From assembly GCA_005778355.1 (NCBI GenBank), contig SXON01000047.1, forward strand, positions 1-63,952: a stretch of 63,952 bases of DNA, written 5' to 3'. Origin of the DNA: Pseudomonadota bacterium (lineage in GTDB: Bacteria > Myxococcota_A > UBA796 > SXON01). The stretch's first letter is position 1; each line of letters starts with the position of its first letter. Under the pieces are notes generated by a model. It saw only the letters and a list, made by a program, of their open reading frames with translations. It had not been told where the DNA came from and made no database searches. Positions 10,401 through 17,133 of this stretch are shown here, piece after piece. The position numbers and the translations under genes were made by a program.

Positions 10401-10627
10401 GTGCGCTCGCGGCCGACGACGCCAAGGGGGCGCTCTCCTTCTTCGACCGCGCCGAGAAGGGCAGCGCCGACCGCTACTACCAGGCCCACGCCATCGCCGG
10501 CCTGGCCCGCGCCTGGGCAGAGCTCGGTTTCCCGGCGAAGGCGCGCGCGGAGCTGGAGCGGCTCCGGAGCGGCTACCCCGAGCGGGAAGACGCCATCGAG
10601 AGGGCCGCGGTGGCGGCGGGGGGCTGA
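4403..10627 (+). CDS. Giant membrane protein: pentapeptide repeats, coiled coil, second pentapeptide block, TM helix, long TPR-like tail
   Basis: 2074-residue protein of unknown function. Visible order: pentapeptide repeats A(D/N/R)LxG at about residues 8-190 (GADLRGQDLSGRDLSGADM); Arg/Glu-rich and low-complexity PE/ETE-rich linker at about 215-345; helical, Ala/Arg/Glu-rich stretches; a hydrophobic, Arg-punctuated amphipathic segment at about 626-719; coiled coil at about 780-985; a second pentapeptide block at about 1000-1105 (ADLRGAKLVGASLLGADL). A clear transmembrane helix follows at about 1119-1140 (VLVGLGVAAALVGGVYVIG), then more than 900 residues of degenerate tetratricopeptide-like helical repeats to the end. 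Pentapeptide repeats are known to form right-handed beta-helices, and TPRs mediate protein contacts. A scaffold linking cytoplasm and periplasm is an inference. GTG at 4403 is the first start that keeps the first repeats. Convergent and divergent neighbours leave it as a single-gene or two-gene unit with the next lipoprotein. Confidence 0.85.
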   Translation: MHLALRPGSLAGARLRGADLRGQDLSGRDLSGADMRGARLDGALLEGADLRDAELAGASLAGCRATGARFDRSHGVLLSAPGLVATEASFVGAEWFGAVLTGARLDGARANGARFDRALAVGLSATRATLDRAVFDGAELEGAEFTGASARRAAFKDARGRPSFRGCDLYGSDLRGLPLLELPLDGASLEAASVDGRLSTRGRLLLESLGWTPSRWSTLPGQLLALALTLGALAKRLTLATRDALDRWRAERERAEADEESEEADAEAAEVEQIQPRAPGLTTETEPEARRPETEHRAPSPETEHRAPRTEPEPREPRSETEVLSPSPEIALRQPSPAPEAEPTVDDDAEPDDDPGFAWAAFQRDRNLAEGAERRDLAARLLAVEARARRSVSPARAGPAIPAPLRPARLWRTAQGLWREPDDAPVTSLARTEVFELFEEATHDRVQRATHLAAASELGARVRARRLRAAALRRAGEVQHQREVSERSLRARQAERAHIAREEALASELAPPVALDETGLVGEEPVAIPAPPAAEVPAVALPAAATGLPALLQRLDTWARAEAGAPAPAAHPSQDPELIEAAGRLRARSRAFFDEISERLPYALQVVDGAVRVVADRLNTALSRGIGAIARRAGSGSRSLVDLLARALTLLGRGMRWLARALTFGLARVAWAGVRGLALGVAWLARWAARAVVALGLAMAAGLRLGARLAARLAVATGRRARSGVVEGSKTTARALATGGRLGARGLARGSVEGWRWLVGDEAADIAPTLEESLDFAADASGREDTFRADDAARLLAARRKVRERIARRNTMTARAREVGAARQAELDGRAGRRDHTAVVRARTAVSALAAREARATAAAERQVEAATRRALAEEARRAQVAREAEKRRQREETVLAALSAEARDTEARLARLEVEASRDAVDPGLLAEQRQRAAEKRAAYEAQSQRVVDARSAAAEAGREAGQERRRLLLAQLRAGVGGLGRLRRALPSAEPIEAAPGVDLSGRALDERDLAGADLRGAKLVGASLLGADLRLADLSGADLTEADLSHARLDGARLDGAILDGATLDQVSLERASIDGLRARGARVGTLRGVDPALRARLMAAGAQPLHGDDGRGGRGVLVGLGVAAALVGGVYVIGRFGAIENFDAGALEQAATEAKQTGDAGAAVEAFEKLAAGAERSDSKVDYLLEAAASAEEAADRARALDLYDAAVAAAEESTDAVRARLARAEAWLRLELDDTAATEFRALLQRSDLTPDQVASSIVGLSRAAREAGAAEARDAQIDRLEGAGTDPERGSLAYALADAWAALDDGASARQALEDALERVKDPFIVRQVRVRLARAYAEDEQIDHALGIYRELMAEDGGNDARLGAAELLLRTGRDSEASTILAPLYADDDHDIRARALRARAVVAERAGNLDLALSSIRAILDLDGVPVEVLDEARVVLARLDPSAVEALVAGNPALRSELMLGRARALYEKGERSDARALWVELAESPDTDTAARTEAMVALADLQLEDNDVEGAVRRFDELLATEMPRDLRDRVTLGRNNALLRGGRIQEAEAAYLALREKGNDDLAAQCELGLARAAELRGQAARASELYLKVGRTSGPWAMEALLSLGELRARAGDFTGAVEAYRLARSRPGDASRKTTVDIALAAALADSGDDKAAAEIYATLLSASVAEVRVMARLAVATQKLAQDPAGARALLDEALSEAVPGESRNLARAQWTAATVALGEVDEAHARLAAWLDTESDQGAREEVAAAAMRAMREAGRPDAAAALAERYAGAGFEATMEAALSLREAGKPAEAARLLRNITAPNREDDRWRRELLADALIDADELDEADEVWASIGAGAADEAARFGRARVARAKGDYETALRLLEGNSDARAPEERGLSLEGLGRYEEAGAAYEILAAGATAEMQTAGRVGQARVRLAQDDAPGALAALAKLAVIDPGYMLTVAQIRGEALIATGRVDEARDVYAALDADAEQRTVGLLGQAECALAADDAKGALSFFDRAEKGSADRYYQAHAIAGLARAWAELGFPAKARAELERLRSGYPEREDAIERAAVAAGG
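5270..5410 (+). repeat. Low-complexity tandem repeat inside the giant gene (PETEHRAP-type units)
   Basis: Short imperfect direct repeats of the type CCGAGACCGAGCACCGAGCT encode alternating Pro/Glu/Thr/Arg. They lie between the N-terminal pentapeptide block and the helical region. This looks like a repeat-slippage-generated disordered linker. It is in frame, so it does not break the gene. Confidence 0.7.
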
Positions 10628-10643
10628 CAACCCCCACTCCCTC

Positions 10644-11597
10644 GTGTCATCCTCGCGGTGCAGGGTGTTCCGCTTCACGCCGCTCGTGGTTTGCCTCGTT
10701 GGCTGTGCCGACCAGCACGTGCCGTTCGACGCCGACGTGCCCTGGTCGGTCGACCCGCCCGCCGAGCCCGTTCCCTACGGCTTCTGGGGCCTCAACGGCT
10801 TCCTCGACGCCGACGGCCTCGACGACCTCGGCGAACGATTCCACATGACGACGTTTAGCGTCGCCAACCGCGAGCCAGAGTTCGGCACCGAGGACTTGCT
10901 TCCCATGGTGCGCGCCGTGGGACAACGCGCCAACCTCCGCATGGCCGGGGGGCACGAGTACTACACCGATGCCGACGGCAACTTCGACCTCGACCGTTGG
11001 AAGGACATGCTCGACGAGTGGCGCGGCTGGGGCGTGCAGCCCTTCATCGACGACGGCACGCTCGCCCACCACATGCTGATCGACGACATCGACACCTTCG
11101 AGGGCAACGACCCCACCGCCGCCGAGCTCGACGAGATGGCGCGCTACTCGCGAGAGGTGTTTCCGGGACTGCCCACGCTGGTGCGCGCCAACGCCACCAC
11201 CCTGCCCGTCCCCGACGGCGGCACCTACGTGCACCTCGACGGTTGCGTGAACCAGTACCTCGCCACCGACGGGCTCGTGGGTGAGTACGCCGTGGCCCAG
11301 CGCGAGGCGACGCTCGCCCTCGGCCTCGACCTGGTGATGGGCCTCAACATCGCCGACGGGGGCAACGGCTCGAGCCAGAAACCGGGCTGGCGCCAGGACT
11401 ACTGGGCGATGTCGGCCGAGGAGATCGTCAACTACGGCACCACGCTCGGCAGCGCGCCGGGGACGACGATGTTCCTCAACTGGGAGTACGACGGCGAGGA
11501 GGTGTGGTTCGACGGGAGCGTCGGCAGTGACTACTTCGACGAGCCCGACATGCAGGACGCGCTCGCGACCCTCGGGGAGTTCCTGGCCGGCGGCTAG
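10644..11597 (+). CDS. Secreted lipoprotein, possible TIM-barrel (glycoside-hydrolase-like) fold
   Basis: About 317 residues. The N-terminus (GTG at 10644 or GTG at 10665) carries a hydrophobic stretch ending in the lipobox LVGC, so the mature protein should be lipid-anchored at Cys. The body has the pattern of a catalytic barrel: YGFWGLNGF near the start, alternating strands and helices, acidic residues in LIDDIDTFEGND, and Trp/Gly-rich motifs such as MFLNWEYDGEEVW near the end. I cannot assign a specific glycosidase family. It follows the giant gene by 16 bp on the same strand, suggesting co-transcription. Its TAG stop overlaps the stop of the convergent radical SAM gene within one CTAG. 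The choice between the two GTG starts is uncertain. Confidence 0.75.
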   Translation: MSSSRCRVFRFTPLVVCLVGCADQHVPFDADVPWSVDPPAEPVPYGFWGLNGFLDADGLDDLGERFHMTTFSVANREPEFGTEDLLPMVRAVGQRANLRMAGGHEYYTDADGNFDLDRWKDMLDEWRGWGVQPFIDDGTLAHHMLIDDIDTFEGNDPTAAELDEMARYSREVFPGLPTLVRANATTLPVPDGGTYVHLDGCVNQYLATDGLVGEYAVAQREATLALGLDLVMGLNIADGGNGSSQKPGWRQDYWAMSAEEIVNYGTTLGSAPGTTMFLNWEYDGEEVWFDGSVGSDYFDEPDMQDALATLGEFLAGG

Positions 11598-13177
11598 AGT
11601 CGCCCGAGGATCACGCCGAAGTCCTCTTTCAAGGCGTCGCCGACCATGCCCAGGAGGCGCACGTCGGCCGGGCCCCGGGTGACACGCCCCTCCCAGGAGA
11701 TCGTCGTCACCTGGGGTAGCGCGGCGCCGACGACGACCTCGACATTGCCTCGCCGGGCGAGCAGCACGTCGTGCGCGAGCCGCCCGGAGCTCGGCACCGC
11801 CACGCGTGCCGCGCGCGCCGACGCCACGTCGAGCAGAGCGTCCAGTTCCGGGTGCAAAAGCGTCTCGCCGCGCCAGCCCAGGTAGAGTGTGCCCACCCGG
11901 CCCACGTTGTCGAGGATCCGCGCCGCCGCCTCGGCACCGAGGAATCCGCGCGAGGTGTCGAGGTAGCGGAGATCGCGCAGCTCCGCGAGGCGCCGGGGGT
12001 CGGCGAGCACCGCGTCGTAGGCGACCGGCGAGCGTGCGAACATACGACGTAGGAGCGGGCTCGCCTCGTCGGCCGGGACGTCGCTGGCTTCGAGCACCAG
12101 CGCCTCGACCCGACGACGGGACGGCCTGCCGAGTTGCGCCGCCTCGTGCACGAGCGCAACGAGCGAATCGCTGTCGCGACGTAGGTAGCAGTTCTGGATG
12201 CACGGCGTGGTGCAGGCCTTCACCACGGCGCGGCGAGCCCGCAGCGCCTCGCTGTCCCACAGCTGCCGCAGGGTCTGCTGGCGGACGGAGCCGAAACGTC
12301 CCGCGAGGAAATCAAGTTTTCCGTCGCACATCATCGCCTGCCCGTCGGCGTTGACGTAGAGCTCCTTCCAGCCGGCCCAGCACGGCGCCTCCAGCGGCGA
12401 GAGCCCCTCCCGGTAGTAGCGGGGCACCAGCGCCAGGTCGGCGGGGCTGTTGAGCACCAGGGGGTGACCCGAAATCGCCGCGATCGCGGATTCAAGCGTC
12501 GGCAAGTCCTCAGGTCGGAACCACAGGCCGCCCACCATGTCGTCGTCGCGATTTCGGAAAAGGTTGAGCACCTGGACGCCGTGAAAGCCCTGCTCGCCCA
12601 GCCAGTCGACAAACTCCGCGAAACGTGACGCGTTTGCCCTGTGCAAGATGGTGTTCGCGCAGATTTTCCGATGAGGATTCCCGCGCGCTTCGTCGGCCTC
12701 GCGCAGCGCCCGGTAGCCGGCCAGCGCCCGCTTGAAGCTCCCGGGGCCACGCACGAGGTCGTGACTCGCCTCCGGCCCGTCGAGTGAGATGTTGACGTGC
12801 AACTTCTCCACGGGGATCGTCGCGATCCGCGCGGCGCGCTCGGGCTTGATGAGCGTGGCGTTGGTGGTGAGCGTCACGTGCATGTCGCGACGCGCGGCGT
12901 GGGCGAGGATGTCTTCGAGGTCGCCCCGCACGAAGGGCTCCCCGCCGAGCGGGTTGAACACGCGCACGCCCCAGTCGGCGGCCTGGTCGACGAGGTCCAT
13001 GAGTTCGCGCGCCGACAGCTCGGGGCTGTCGTAGCAGGTGGTGCACATCACGCACGACAGGTTGCAGCGGAGCGTGACGTTCACGCTCAACCAGTCCGGA
13101 GGCGCGAGCGAGCGGTTGAGCGCCCGCGAGGCCCACATCCGGGCGTCCCGCGTGATCTCGCCGAGGGGGCGCGCCAT
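11594..13177 (-). CDS. Radical SAM/SPASM protein with an extra C-terminal half-barrel-like domain
   Basis: 527 residues. The radical SAM core carries the 4Fe-4S motif CNLSCVMC (CxxxCxxC) near residue 40 and a GGEP motif (NPLGGEPF). An SPASM-type C-terminal cluster region follows, with Cys in MMCDGK and CTTPCIQNCY. Such enzymes generate a 5'-deoxyadenosyl radical, and SPASM members commonly modify peptides or act as sugar or cofactor maturases; the substrate here is unknown. After about residue 390 there is a further ~135-residue stretch with LYLGWRGETLLHPELDALL, which resembles the GGEP strand-helix of a radical SAM barrel but lacks the cluster cysteines. The start is ATG at 13177. The gene is divergent from a glycosyltransferase 22 bp away and ends in a CTAG shared with the convergent lipoprotein gene. 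Confidence 0.88.
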   Translation of the reverse strand: MARPLGEITRDARMWASRALNRSLAPPDWLSVNVTLRCNLSCVMCTTCYDSPELSARELMDLVDQAADWGVRVFNPLGGEPFVRGDLEDILAHAARRDMHVTLTTNATLIKPERAARIATIPVEKLHVNISLDGPEASHDLVRGPGSFKRALAGYRALREADEARGNPHRKICANTILHRANASRFAEFVDWLGEQGFHGVQVLNLFRNRDDDMVGGLWFRPEDLPTLESAIAAISGHPLVLNSPADLALVPRYYREGLSPLEAPCWAGWKELYVNADGQAMMCDGKLDFLAGRFGSVRQQTLRQLWDSEALRARRAVVKACTTPCIQNCYLRRDSDSLVALVHEAAQLGRPSRRRVEALVLEASDVPADEASPLLRRMFARSPVAYDAVLADPRRLAELRDLRYLDTSRGFLGAEAAARILDNVGRVGTLYLGWRGETLLHPELDALLDVASARAARVAVPSSGRLAHDVLLARRGNVEVVVGAALPQVTTISWEGRVTRGPADVRLLGMVGDALKEDFGVILGRL

Positions 13178-13187
13178 GCCGGGGGTG

Positions 13188-13193
13188 TATCAT
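13188..13193 (+). promoter_or_regulatory. Putative -10 box (TATCAT) exactly 6 nt before the glycosyltransferase GTG
   Basis: TATCAT is followed by 6 nt and then GTG at 13200. The 22-bp intergenic gap leaves no room for a leader, so a leaderless transcript is likely. No consensus -35 is seen, and the site would overlap promoter sequences of the divergent radical SAM gene. Confidence 0.45.
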
Positions 13194-13199
13194 CCGGGC

Positions 13200-14531
13200 G
13201 TGCGCGTCCTCGTCGTCCACCATGGCCTACTCGCGGGCCGCGATGGCCCCACTACCGGCGGCGCCATCCGCGCCGCCCAGCATGCTCGCGCCTTACGACG
13301 GGCCGGTCACGAGGTGCTCACCCTCGCGCGCGCCCAGGACGAGCCGGGCGGTTTCACCGGCCCGCGCCACCTCGCGTCCAAGGCCCGAGGGTTTGACTGG
13401 ATCCTCTGCGTGGCGCCCGAAGAGGCGCCCGCGCTCAGGGGTATCGCGCCGCTCGTGGTCGACCTCTACGCGCCCCGGATGCTGGAGGCAGCCTGGCAGG
13501 GCCAGCAGGAGGACGCCGCCCAGCGCACGCTGCTCGCGCTGGACGCCGCCGACGAGGTGCTCTTCTCCAACCCTCGCCAGCGGTGGTTCTATCTTGGTCT
13601 CCTGGCCGCATGCGGCTGGGACGTGTCGCGACCAGTTGGACACGTCGTTCCCCTCGCCACCGAGCCGGTGGCCCGGGCAAAGCGGAGCAAGAAGCCGGTC
13701 ATCGTCTGCGGCGGCTACCCCTGGCCCTGGCAAGACGCCCGCGACACGCTCGCGCGCGCGGCCGCTCACCTGGGCAAGCGCGCCGAGCTGCGCGTCGTCG
13801 GCCTCGACGGCGGTTTGCTCCCTCGCGCCGACTGGCAGGCGCTCTGCGCCAGCGCCGACTTCGCCCTCGATCGCTACGCCCACCACGTGGAACGCGAGCT
13901 GGCGCTCTCCTTCCGGCAGCTGGACTACCTCTCCGCCGGCTTGCCCATCGTGAGTGACCCATGGACGCCCCTCGCCGAGGAGCTCCGCCGCGAGGGCGCG
14001 GGCTGGGTGGACGAGAGTCTCGAGGACGCGCTCGACCGGGCGCTAGAGGGCACCGAGCTCGCCAGGGACGGCGTTGCGCGGGTGGCGGCGCACTACCGCG
14101 AGGAGGTGGCCTACGCGGCGGTGGAGAAGCTCTCCCCCGTGTCGCGGCCACGCCCGTGGACGGCCCTGCGCTGGTCCCGCCACGCGGCGGCAGCGGTCCT
14201 CTCGGCCCGGGGCGACCGGCGCCGCCGCGAGGCGGCCGAAGGGGAAGTCGTGCAGAAGCGCGCCGAGGTGGAGGCCCTCCACGCTCAAGTTGCGACTCTG
14301 ACCACGAGCGTCGCCCAGCTCTCGGCGGCGATGGCCGACGTGGCCGGTTTCCGGCTGGAGACCGTCAACGTGCTCGGCAGCCGCCTGAGGGGGCAGACCG
14401 AGGAAGCCGAGCACCTGCGCCGAGAGTTGGCCATCGCGCGTGCCGATCTCGACAAGAAACAACTCGAGCTCGACCAGCTCCGCGCCGAGCGGGATCGACT
14501 CGGGGGCGTGCTGCGACGGCTCGGGCGCTAG
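13200..14531 (+). CDS. Glycosyltransferase (GT4/GT-B-like) with C-terminal coiled coil
   Basis: 443 residues. The N-terminus VRVLVVHHGLLAGRDGPTTGGAIRAAQHARALRRAGHEV is typical of the first Rossmann domain of GT-B glycosyltransferases that act on nucleotide-sugar donors. The second half contains a VPLATEP turn, VIVCGGYPWPWQD and a donor-site-like SYRQLDYLSAGLPIV-type segment (here SFRQLDYLSAGLPIVSDPW). The last ~100 residues form a predicted coiled coil (VEALHAQVATLTTSVAQLS and onward). The substrate cannot be told. GTG at 13200 is preferred over an upstream ATG at 13176 that overlaps the divergent gene, because VRVLVVHHG is the conserved first strand. Context with a radical SAM enzyme suggests surface-glycan work, which is an inference. 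Confidence 0.85.
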   Translation: MRVLVVHHGLLAGRDGPTTGGAIRAAQHARALRRAGHEVLTLARAQDEPGGFTGPRHLASKARGFDWILCVAPEEAPALRGIAPLVVDLYAPRMLEAAWQGQQEDAAQRTLLALDAADEVLFSNPRQRWFYLGLLAACGWDVSRPVGHVVPLATEPVARAKRSKKPVIVCGGYPWPWQDARDTLARAAAHLGKRAELRVVGLDGGLLPRADWQALCASADFALDRYAHHVERELALSFRQLDYLSAGLPIVSDPWTPLAEELRREGAGWVDESLEDALDRALEGTELARDGVARVAAHYREEVAYAAVEKLSPVSRPRPWTALRWSRHAAAAVLSARGDRRRREAAEGEVVQKRAEVEALHAQVATLTTSVAQLSAAMADVAGFRLETVNVLGSRLRGQTEEAEHLRRELAIARADLDKKQLELDQLRAERDRLGGVLRRLGR

Positions 14532-14533
14532 CC

Positions 14534-15073
14534 CTAGGACGCCGGGACGCTGGGCGGCTTCGGGCCGATGATGCCCACGCTCACGCCGATCATCGGGGCG
14601 AGGATCGCCGGGACGATGCCCGCCTCCGGCATGATGTAGAACTCGCCACCGGTGTTGACCGGCACGCGGTAGCGCAGCCCGAGGCCGCCCTGGATGTAGG
14701 GCAACACCTGGTTGTTCTGGGTCACCGGGCTCGCGCCGAACACCGCGCCGAGGCCGACCGTGGGCGAGATGTCGAGCTGCGGCGCCGCCTTGATGTGGTA
14801 GGCCCACACGATCACCGGGCCCATCGCGAACTCAGGCGTGTCCGCGCCGAGCACCGCGGGCGGATTGGGCACGCCGGCGAGGCGGAGGCCGAGCGACTGG
14901 CCACCACCGAACTGGGCGCCCACCTCGGCGGAGAAGCCGGTGGCGAGGCCGGGGTAGCCGGCGGGAACAGCCACGGAGCCACGGGTGGACCCGTAGATGC
15001 GCGCGCCCGCATCGGCCTCGGTGTCGGCAGCGAACGCGGTAGCGGTCAGGACGGCAAGGGCGATGGGGGTCAT
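14534..15073 (-). CDS. Small outer-membrane beta-barrel-like protein
   Basis: 179 residues. A short signal peptide (MTPIALAVLTATAFAA, cleavage near AFAA-DTE) is followed by alternating hydrophobic/polar strands rich in Gly and aromatic residues (GLRYRVPVNTGGEFYIMPEAGI), the pattern of a small outer-membrane barrel. No enzymatic motif is visible and the function is unknown. A good Shine-Dalgarno (GGAGG, 9 nt before the ATG) supports the start, so unlike many neighbours this gene has a conventional leader. It converges on the glycosyltransferase with only 2 bp between stop codons; both stops sit inside CTAG tetramers. Confidence 0.7.
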   Translation of the reverse strand: MTPIALAVLTATAFAADTEADAGARIYGSTRGSVAVPAGYPGLATGFSAEVGAQFGGGQSLGLRLAGVPNPPAVLGADTPEFAMGPVIVWAYHIKAAPQLDISPTVGLGAVFGASPVTQNNQVLPYIQGGLGLRYRVPVNTGGEFYIMPEAGIVPAILAPMIGVSVGIIGPKPPSVPAS

Positions 15074-15243
15074 GGGTGGATCCTCCCCGCGCTCGCGACG
15101 CGGGCAAACGATGATTGGGCGCGCGGGGCGAGGAATCGCGCGTTGGCGAAGGGCGGTGGGGAGCGGGTTGCTCTCTCGCCTTCCGTGTCCTGAAGGTACG
15201 CGCCGGGTCGCGCGGTGACATCACTGCGCGATCGCTGCTGCGA

Positions 15244-16134
15244 CTAGGCCTCGTCCACCACCGAGTCCCCAGGATACAGGTACAACTCCACGTTTCCGCG
15301 CCCGTCGCCGCGCACGAGGTCCTCGCGGACACCCGCCTCGCGCAGGTGGTGACGGAGCCGTCGCAGGGTGCGGTCCCAGTTGGCGCGCAACCAGGGCAGG
15401 TCGTACTGCTTGCCCCAGATCTCCTTGGCCACGACGTCCCAGGGCGCGGGGGCGCCCATCAGGGCCAGCTCGGTCACCAGCCGCGCGGCCAGGCCATCGA
15501 GCGCGTAGGGCATGCGGCTCGGGCGTTGAACGTGAACAGTGGTGGACCGGACGACGAGGGTGAGCCTCGGTCCCCCGCTCGCGGTCGGCGCGGTCGCCGC
15601 CTCGGCGAGTTCGATCTCCACGGCGCGGAGCGGCACCCCGGCCACCGTCCACTCGCGACCGGCCACCAGCCGCTCAGGACCCTGTCCCACGTCGATCGCC
15701 CAGCCCTCGGCGGTGCTCCAGGCCCGGGCGGGGGCCCCTTCCACGTAGGCGGGGACAAGGTCGGGCGCCGGTTCGAGCACCAGCGAGTACACCGGCGCGC
15801 ACAGTTCGCGCACCTGTCCTGGGAGCGCCACGGCCAGCACCCGAGCGGGCAGGTCCACCCCCTCGACGACCAGGTCCATGGCCCCGGCCACGACGATGCG
15901 CTGTCCCTCGGCGAGCACGATGTCATCGTCGGCCGCGCCGTCGACCTCGAGCCCGCCGCGCAGGGCCAGCAGGTGAAGATCGCGGCCGCGCAGGCTCACC
16001 AGCGCCGCCGCCTCGGGCACCCGCGGGTCGGCCAGCCGCAATGCGGCGGTGGGCATGCGGCCCACGATGCCCCCCGGGAGCACAGCGGCGGAGCGCCCGC
16101 CGTGGACGACGAATCGAACGCGGGGGGGGTTCAC
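15244..16134 (-). CDS. FHA-domain protein with C-terminal winged-helix (OmpR/PhoB-like) domain
   Basis: 296 residues. The central region GGIVGRMPTAALRLADPRV...LLALRGGLEVDGAADDDIVLAEGQRIVVAG resembles an FHA fold, which binds phosphothreonine. The C-terminus (about 215-285: MGAPAPWDVVAKEIWGKQY, LRANWDRTLRRLRHHLREAGV, RGNVELYLYPGD) matches a winged-helix effector domain with recognition helix and wing. A phospho-dependent DNA-binding regulator served by the Ser/Thr kinases nearby is the natural inference. The GTG start at 16134 overlaps the upstream lipoprotein stop as GTGA, so translation is coupled. Codons 3-5 contain a run of eight C (G8 on the plus strand, 16122-16129), a possible slippage tract. 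Confidence 0.8.
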   Translation of the reverse strand: MNPPRVRFVVHGGRSAAVLPGGIVGRMPTAALRLADPRVPEAAALVSLRGRDLHLLALRGGLEVDGAADDDIVLAEGQRIVVAGAMDLVVEGVDLPARVLAVALPGQVRELCAPVYSLVLEPAPDLVPAYVEGAPARAWSTAEGWAIDVGQGPERLVAGREWTVAGVPLRAVEIELAEAATAPTASGGPRLTLVVRSTTVHVQRPSRMPYALDGLAARLVTELALMGAPAPWDVVAKEIWGKQYDLPWLRANWDRTLRRLRHHLREAGVREDLVRGDGRGNVELYLYPGDSVVDEA

Positions 16135-17066
16135 CGCGCCACGTCGTGCAAGACGACCCCCCACTCCACCGCGTGCGCACCGCTCCGGTCGAACGGAACC
16201 ACCGGCGGCGGCGCCAGCGTGCCATCGCAAGCCCCGAGGTCGGAGACCAGCAACCACAGGCGGTCGACAGGAAGGGCCGGCTGGATGTCGAGCGCAGCGG
16301 CGTGGTCCACGCTCAGCTGCGGGAAGACGCCGTAGGCGCTCGCTCGCGGCAAGTCGAGGCGCCAGCCCTCGACGAAGTCGTCGACCTCGGCGGCGTTGAA
16401 GCCGTATAGTTCCAAGATCGCGGCCATTTCCCCCACGACGCCGGGCACCTCGCCCTCCAGGCACCAGCCCGCCGCGCGCTGCATCGTGGCAACTTGTCGC
16501 GGCAACAGCGTCACCTCGTAGAAGAGGAAGGGGGCCGGGCCGTCGCCGGTGACAAAACGCCCGTCGGGCATCGCGACGCCCTGCCAACCGTCCACGTAGG
16601 GCGGGTCGCTGGCGAAGATCCGCTGGCGGTCGTCCACCTCCACGTGCACCTCGGTGCGCGTCGGTCGCGACGGATAGAGGTAGAGGTTGGGTTTGTCGGC
16701 GGTGTTGCAGTCGTCGTCGACATCGAGGTCAAGCGTGATGACCTCCCGCGTGACGACGTCGGCGAACGCCGACTCGTCGCAGCCGGCGGCGTTGGCCGTG
16801 ATCGACCAGTGTCCCTCCGGGAGGCAGATCGAGTAGCTCCCGTCAGCGGTGCTCGCCTCGACCGAGGCCAACAACTCGCCGTCGAGCCGTGCGTCGACGC
16901 TCGCCGAGCGCGGCAACGCCCCATCCACCGTCACCACCCCGGTCACCTGGCCCTGGTCATCCGCGCAGGGCCAGGTGTCCACCTCGCCGCTGTCGGTGCT
17001 GTCTCCCGTTTCTTTGTCGCCAATGGGAAAGGGCACGCACCCAAACCACGCGAGCGCAGACAACAT
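16131..17066 (-). CDS. Lipoprotein with KPNLYLYP-type domain
   Basis: 311 residues. MLSALAWFGC gives a short lipoprotein signal with the lipobox Cys at residue 10. A carboxypeptidase-regulatory-like (Ig/CNA-B-like) strand region follows (VTGVVTVDGALPRSASVDARLDG), with paired cysteines (C in WPCADD, SICLPEG, AAGCDES, DDDCNTADK). Then comes DKPNLYLYPSRPTRTEVHVEV, a motif like the KPxIYLYP segment of an uncharacterised secreted family. The start at 17066 is chosen because GAGG lies 5 nt upstream. A longer ATG at 17093 exists but puts charged residues before the signal. It is the first gene of a two-gene operon with the FHA regulator (GTGA overlap). Function unknown. Confidence 0.78.
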   Translation of the reverse strand: MLSALAWFGCVPFPIGDKETGDSTDSGEVDTWPCADDQGQVTGVVTVDGALPRSASVDARLDGELLASVEASTADGSYSICLPEGHWSITANAAGCDESAFADVVTREVITLDLDVDDDCNTADKPNLYLYPSRPTRTEVHVEVDDRQRIFASDPPYVDGWQGVAMPDGRFVTGDGPAPFLFYEVTLLPRQVATMQRAAGWCLEGEVPGVVGEMAAILELYGFNAAEVDDFVEGWRLDLPRASAYGVFPQLSVDHAAALDIQPALPVDRLWLLVSDLGACDGTLAPPPVVPFDRSGAHAVEWGVVLHDVAR

Positions 17067-17118
17067 CCAGACCTCGTCGGATCGCCACAGCATACGTCAG
17101 CGCGGTTGCGCGTTGGGG

Positions 17119-17124
17119 TAGTCT
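17119..17124 (+). promoter_or_regulatory. Putative -10 box (TAGTCT) 9 nt before the cyclase ATG
   Basis: TAGTCT followed by 9 nt and ATG at 17134, with no leader of normal length. Part of the recurrent near-leaderless pattern. No -35 assigned. Confidence 0.35.
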
Positions 17125-17133
17125 CTGCGGCGG

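Noticed and set aside
13038..13199. Upstream extension of the glycosyltransferase to ATG 13038
   Set aside because: It would overlap the divergent radical SAM gene by 140 bp and adds non-conserved sequence; the GTG at 13200 fits the conserved first strand and a -10 box 6 nt upstream.
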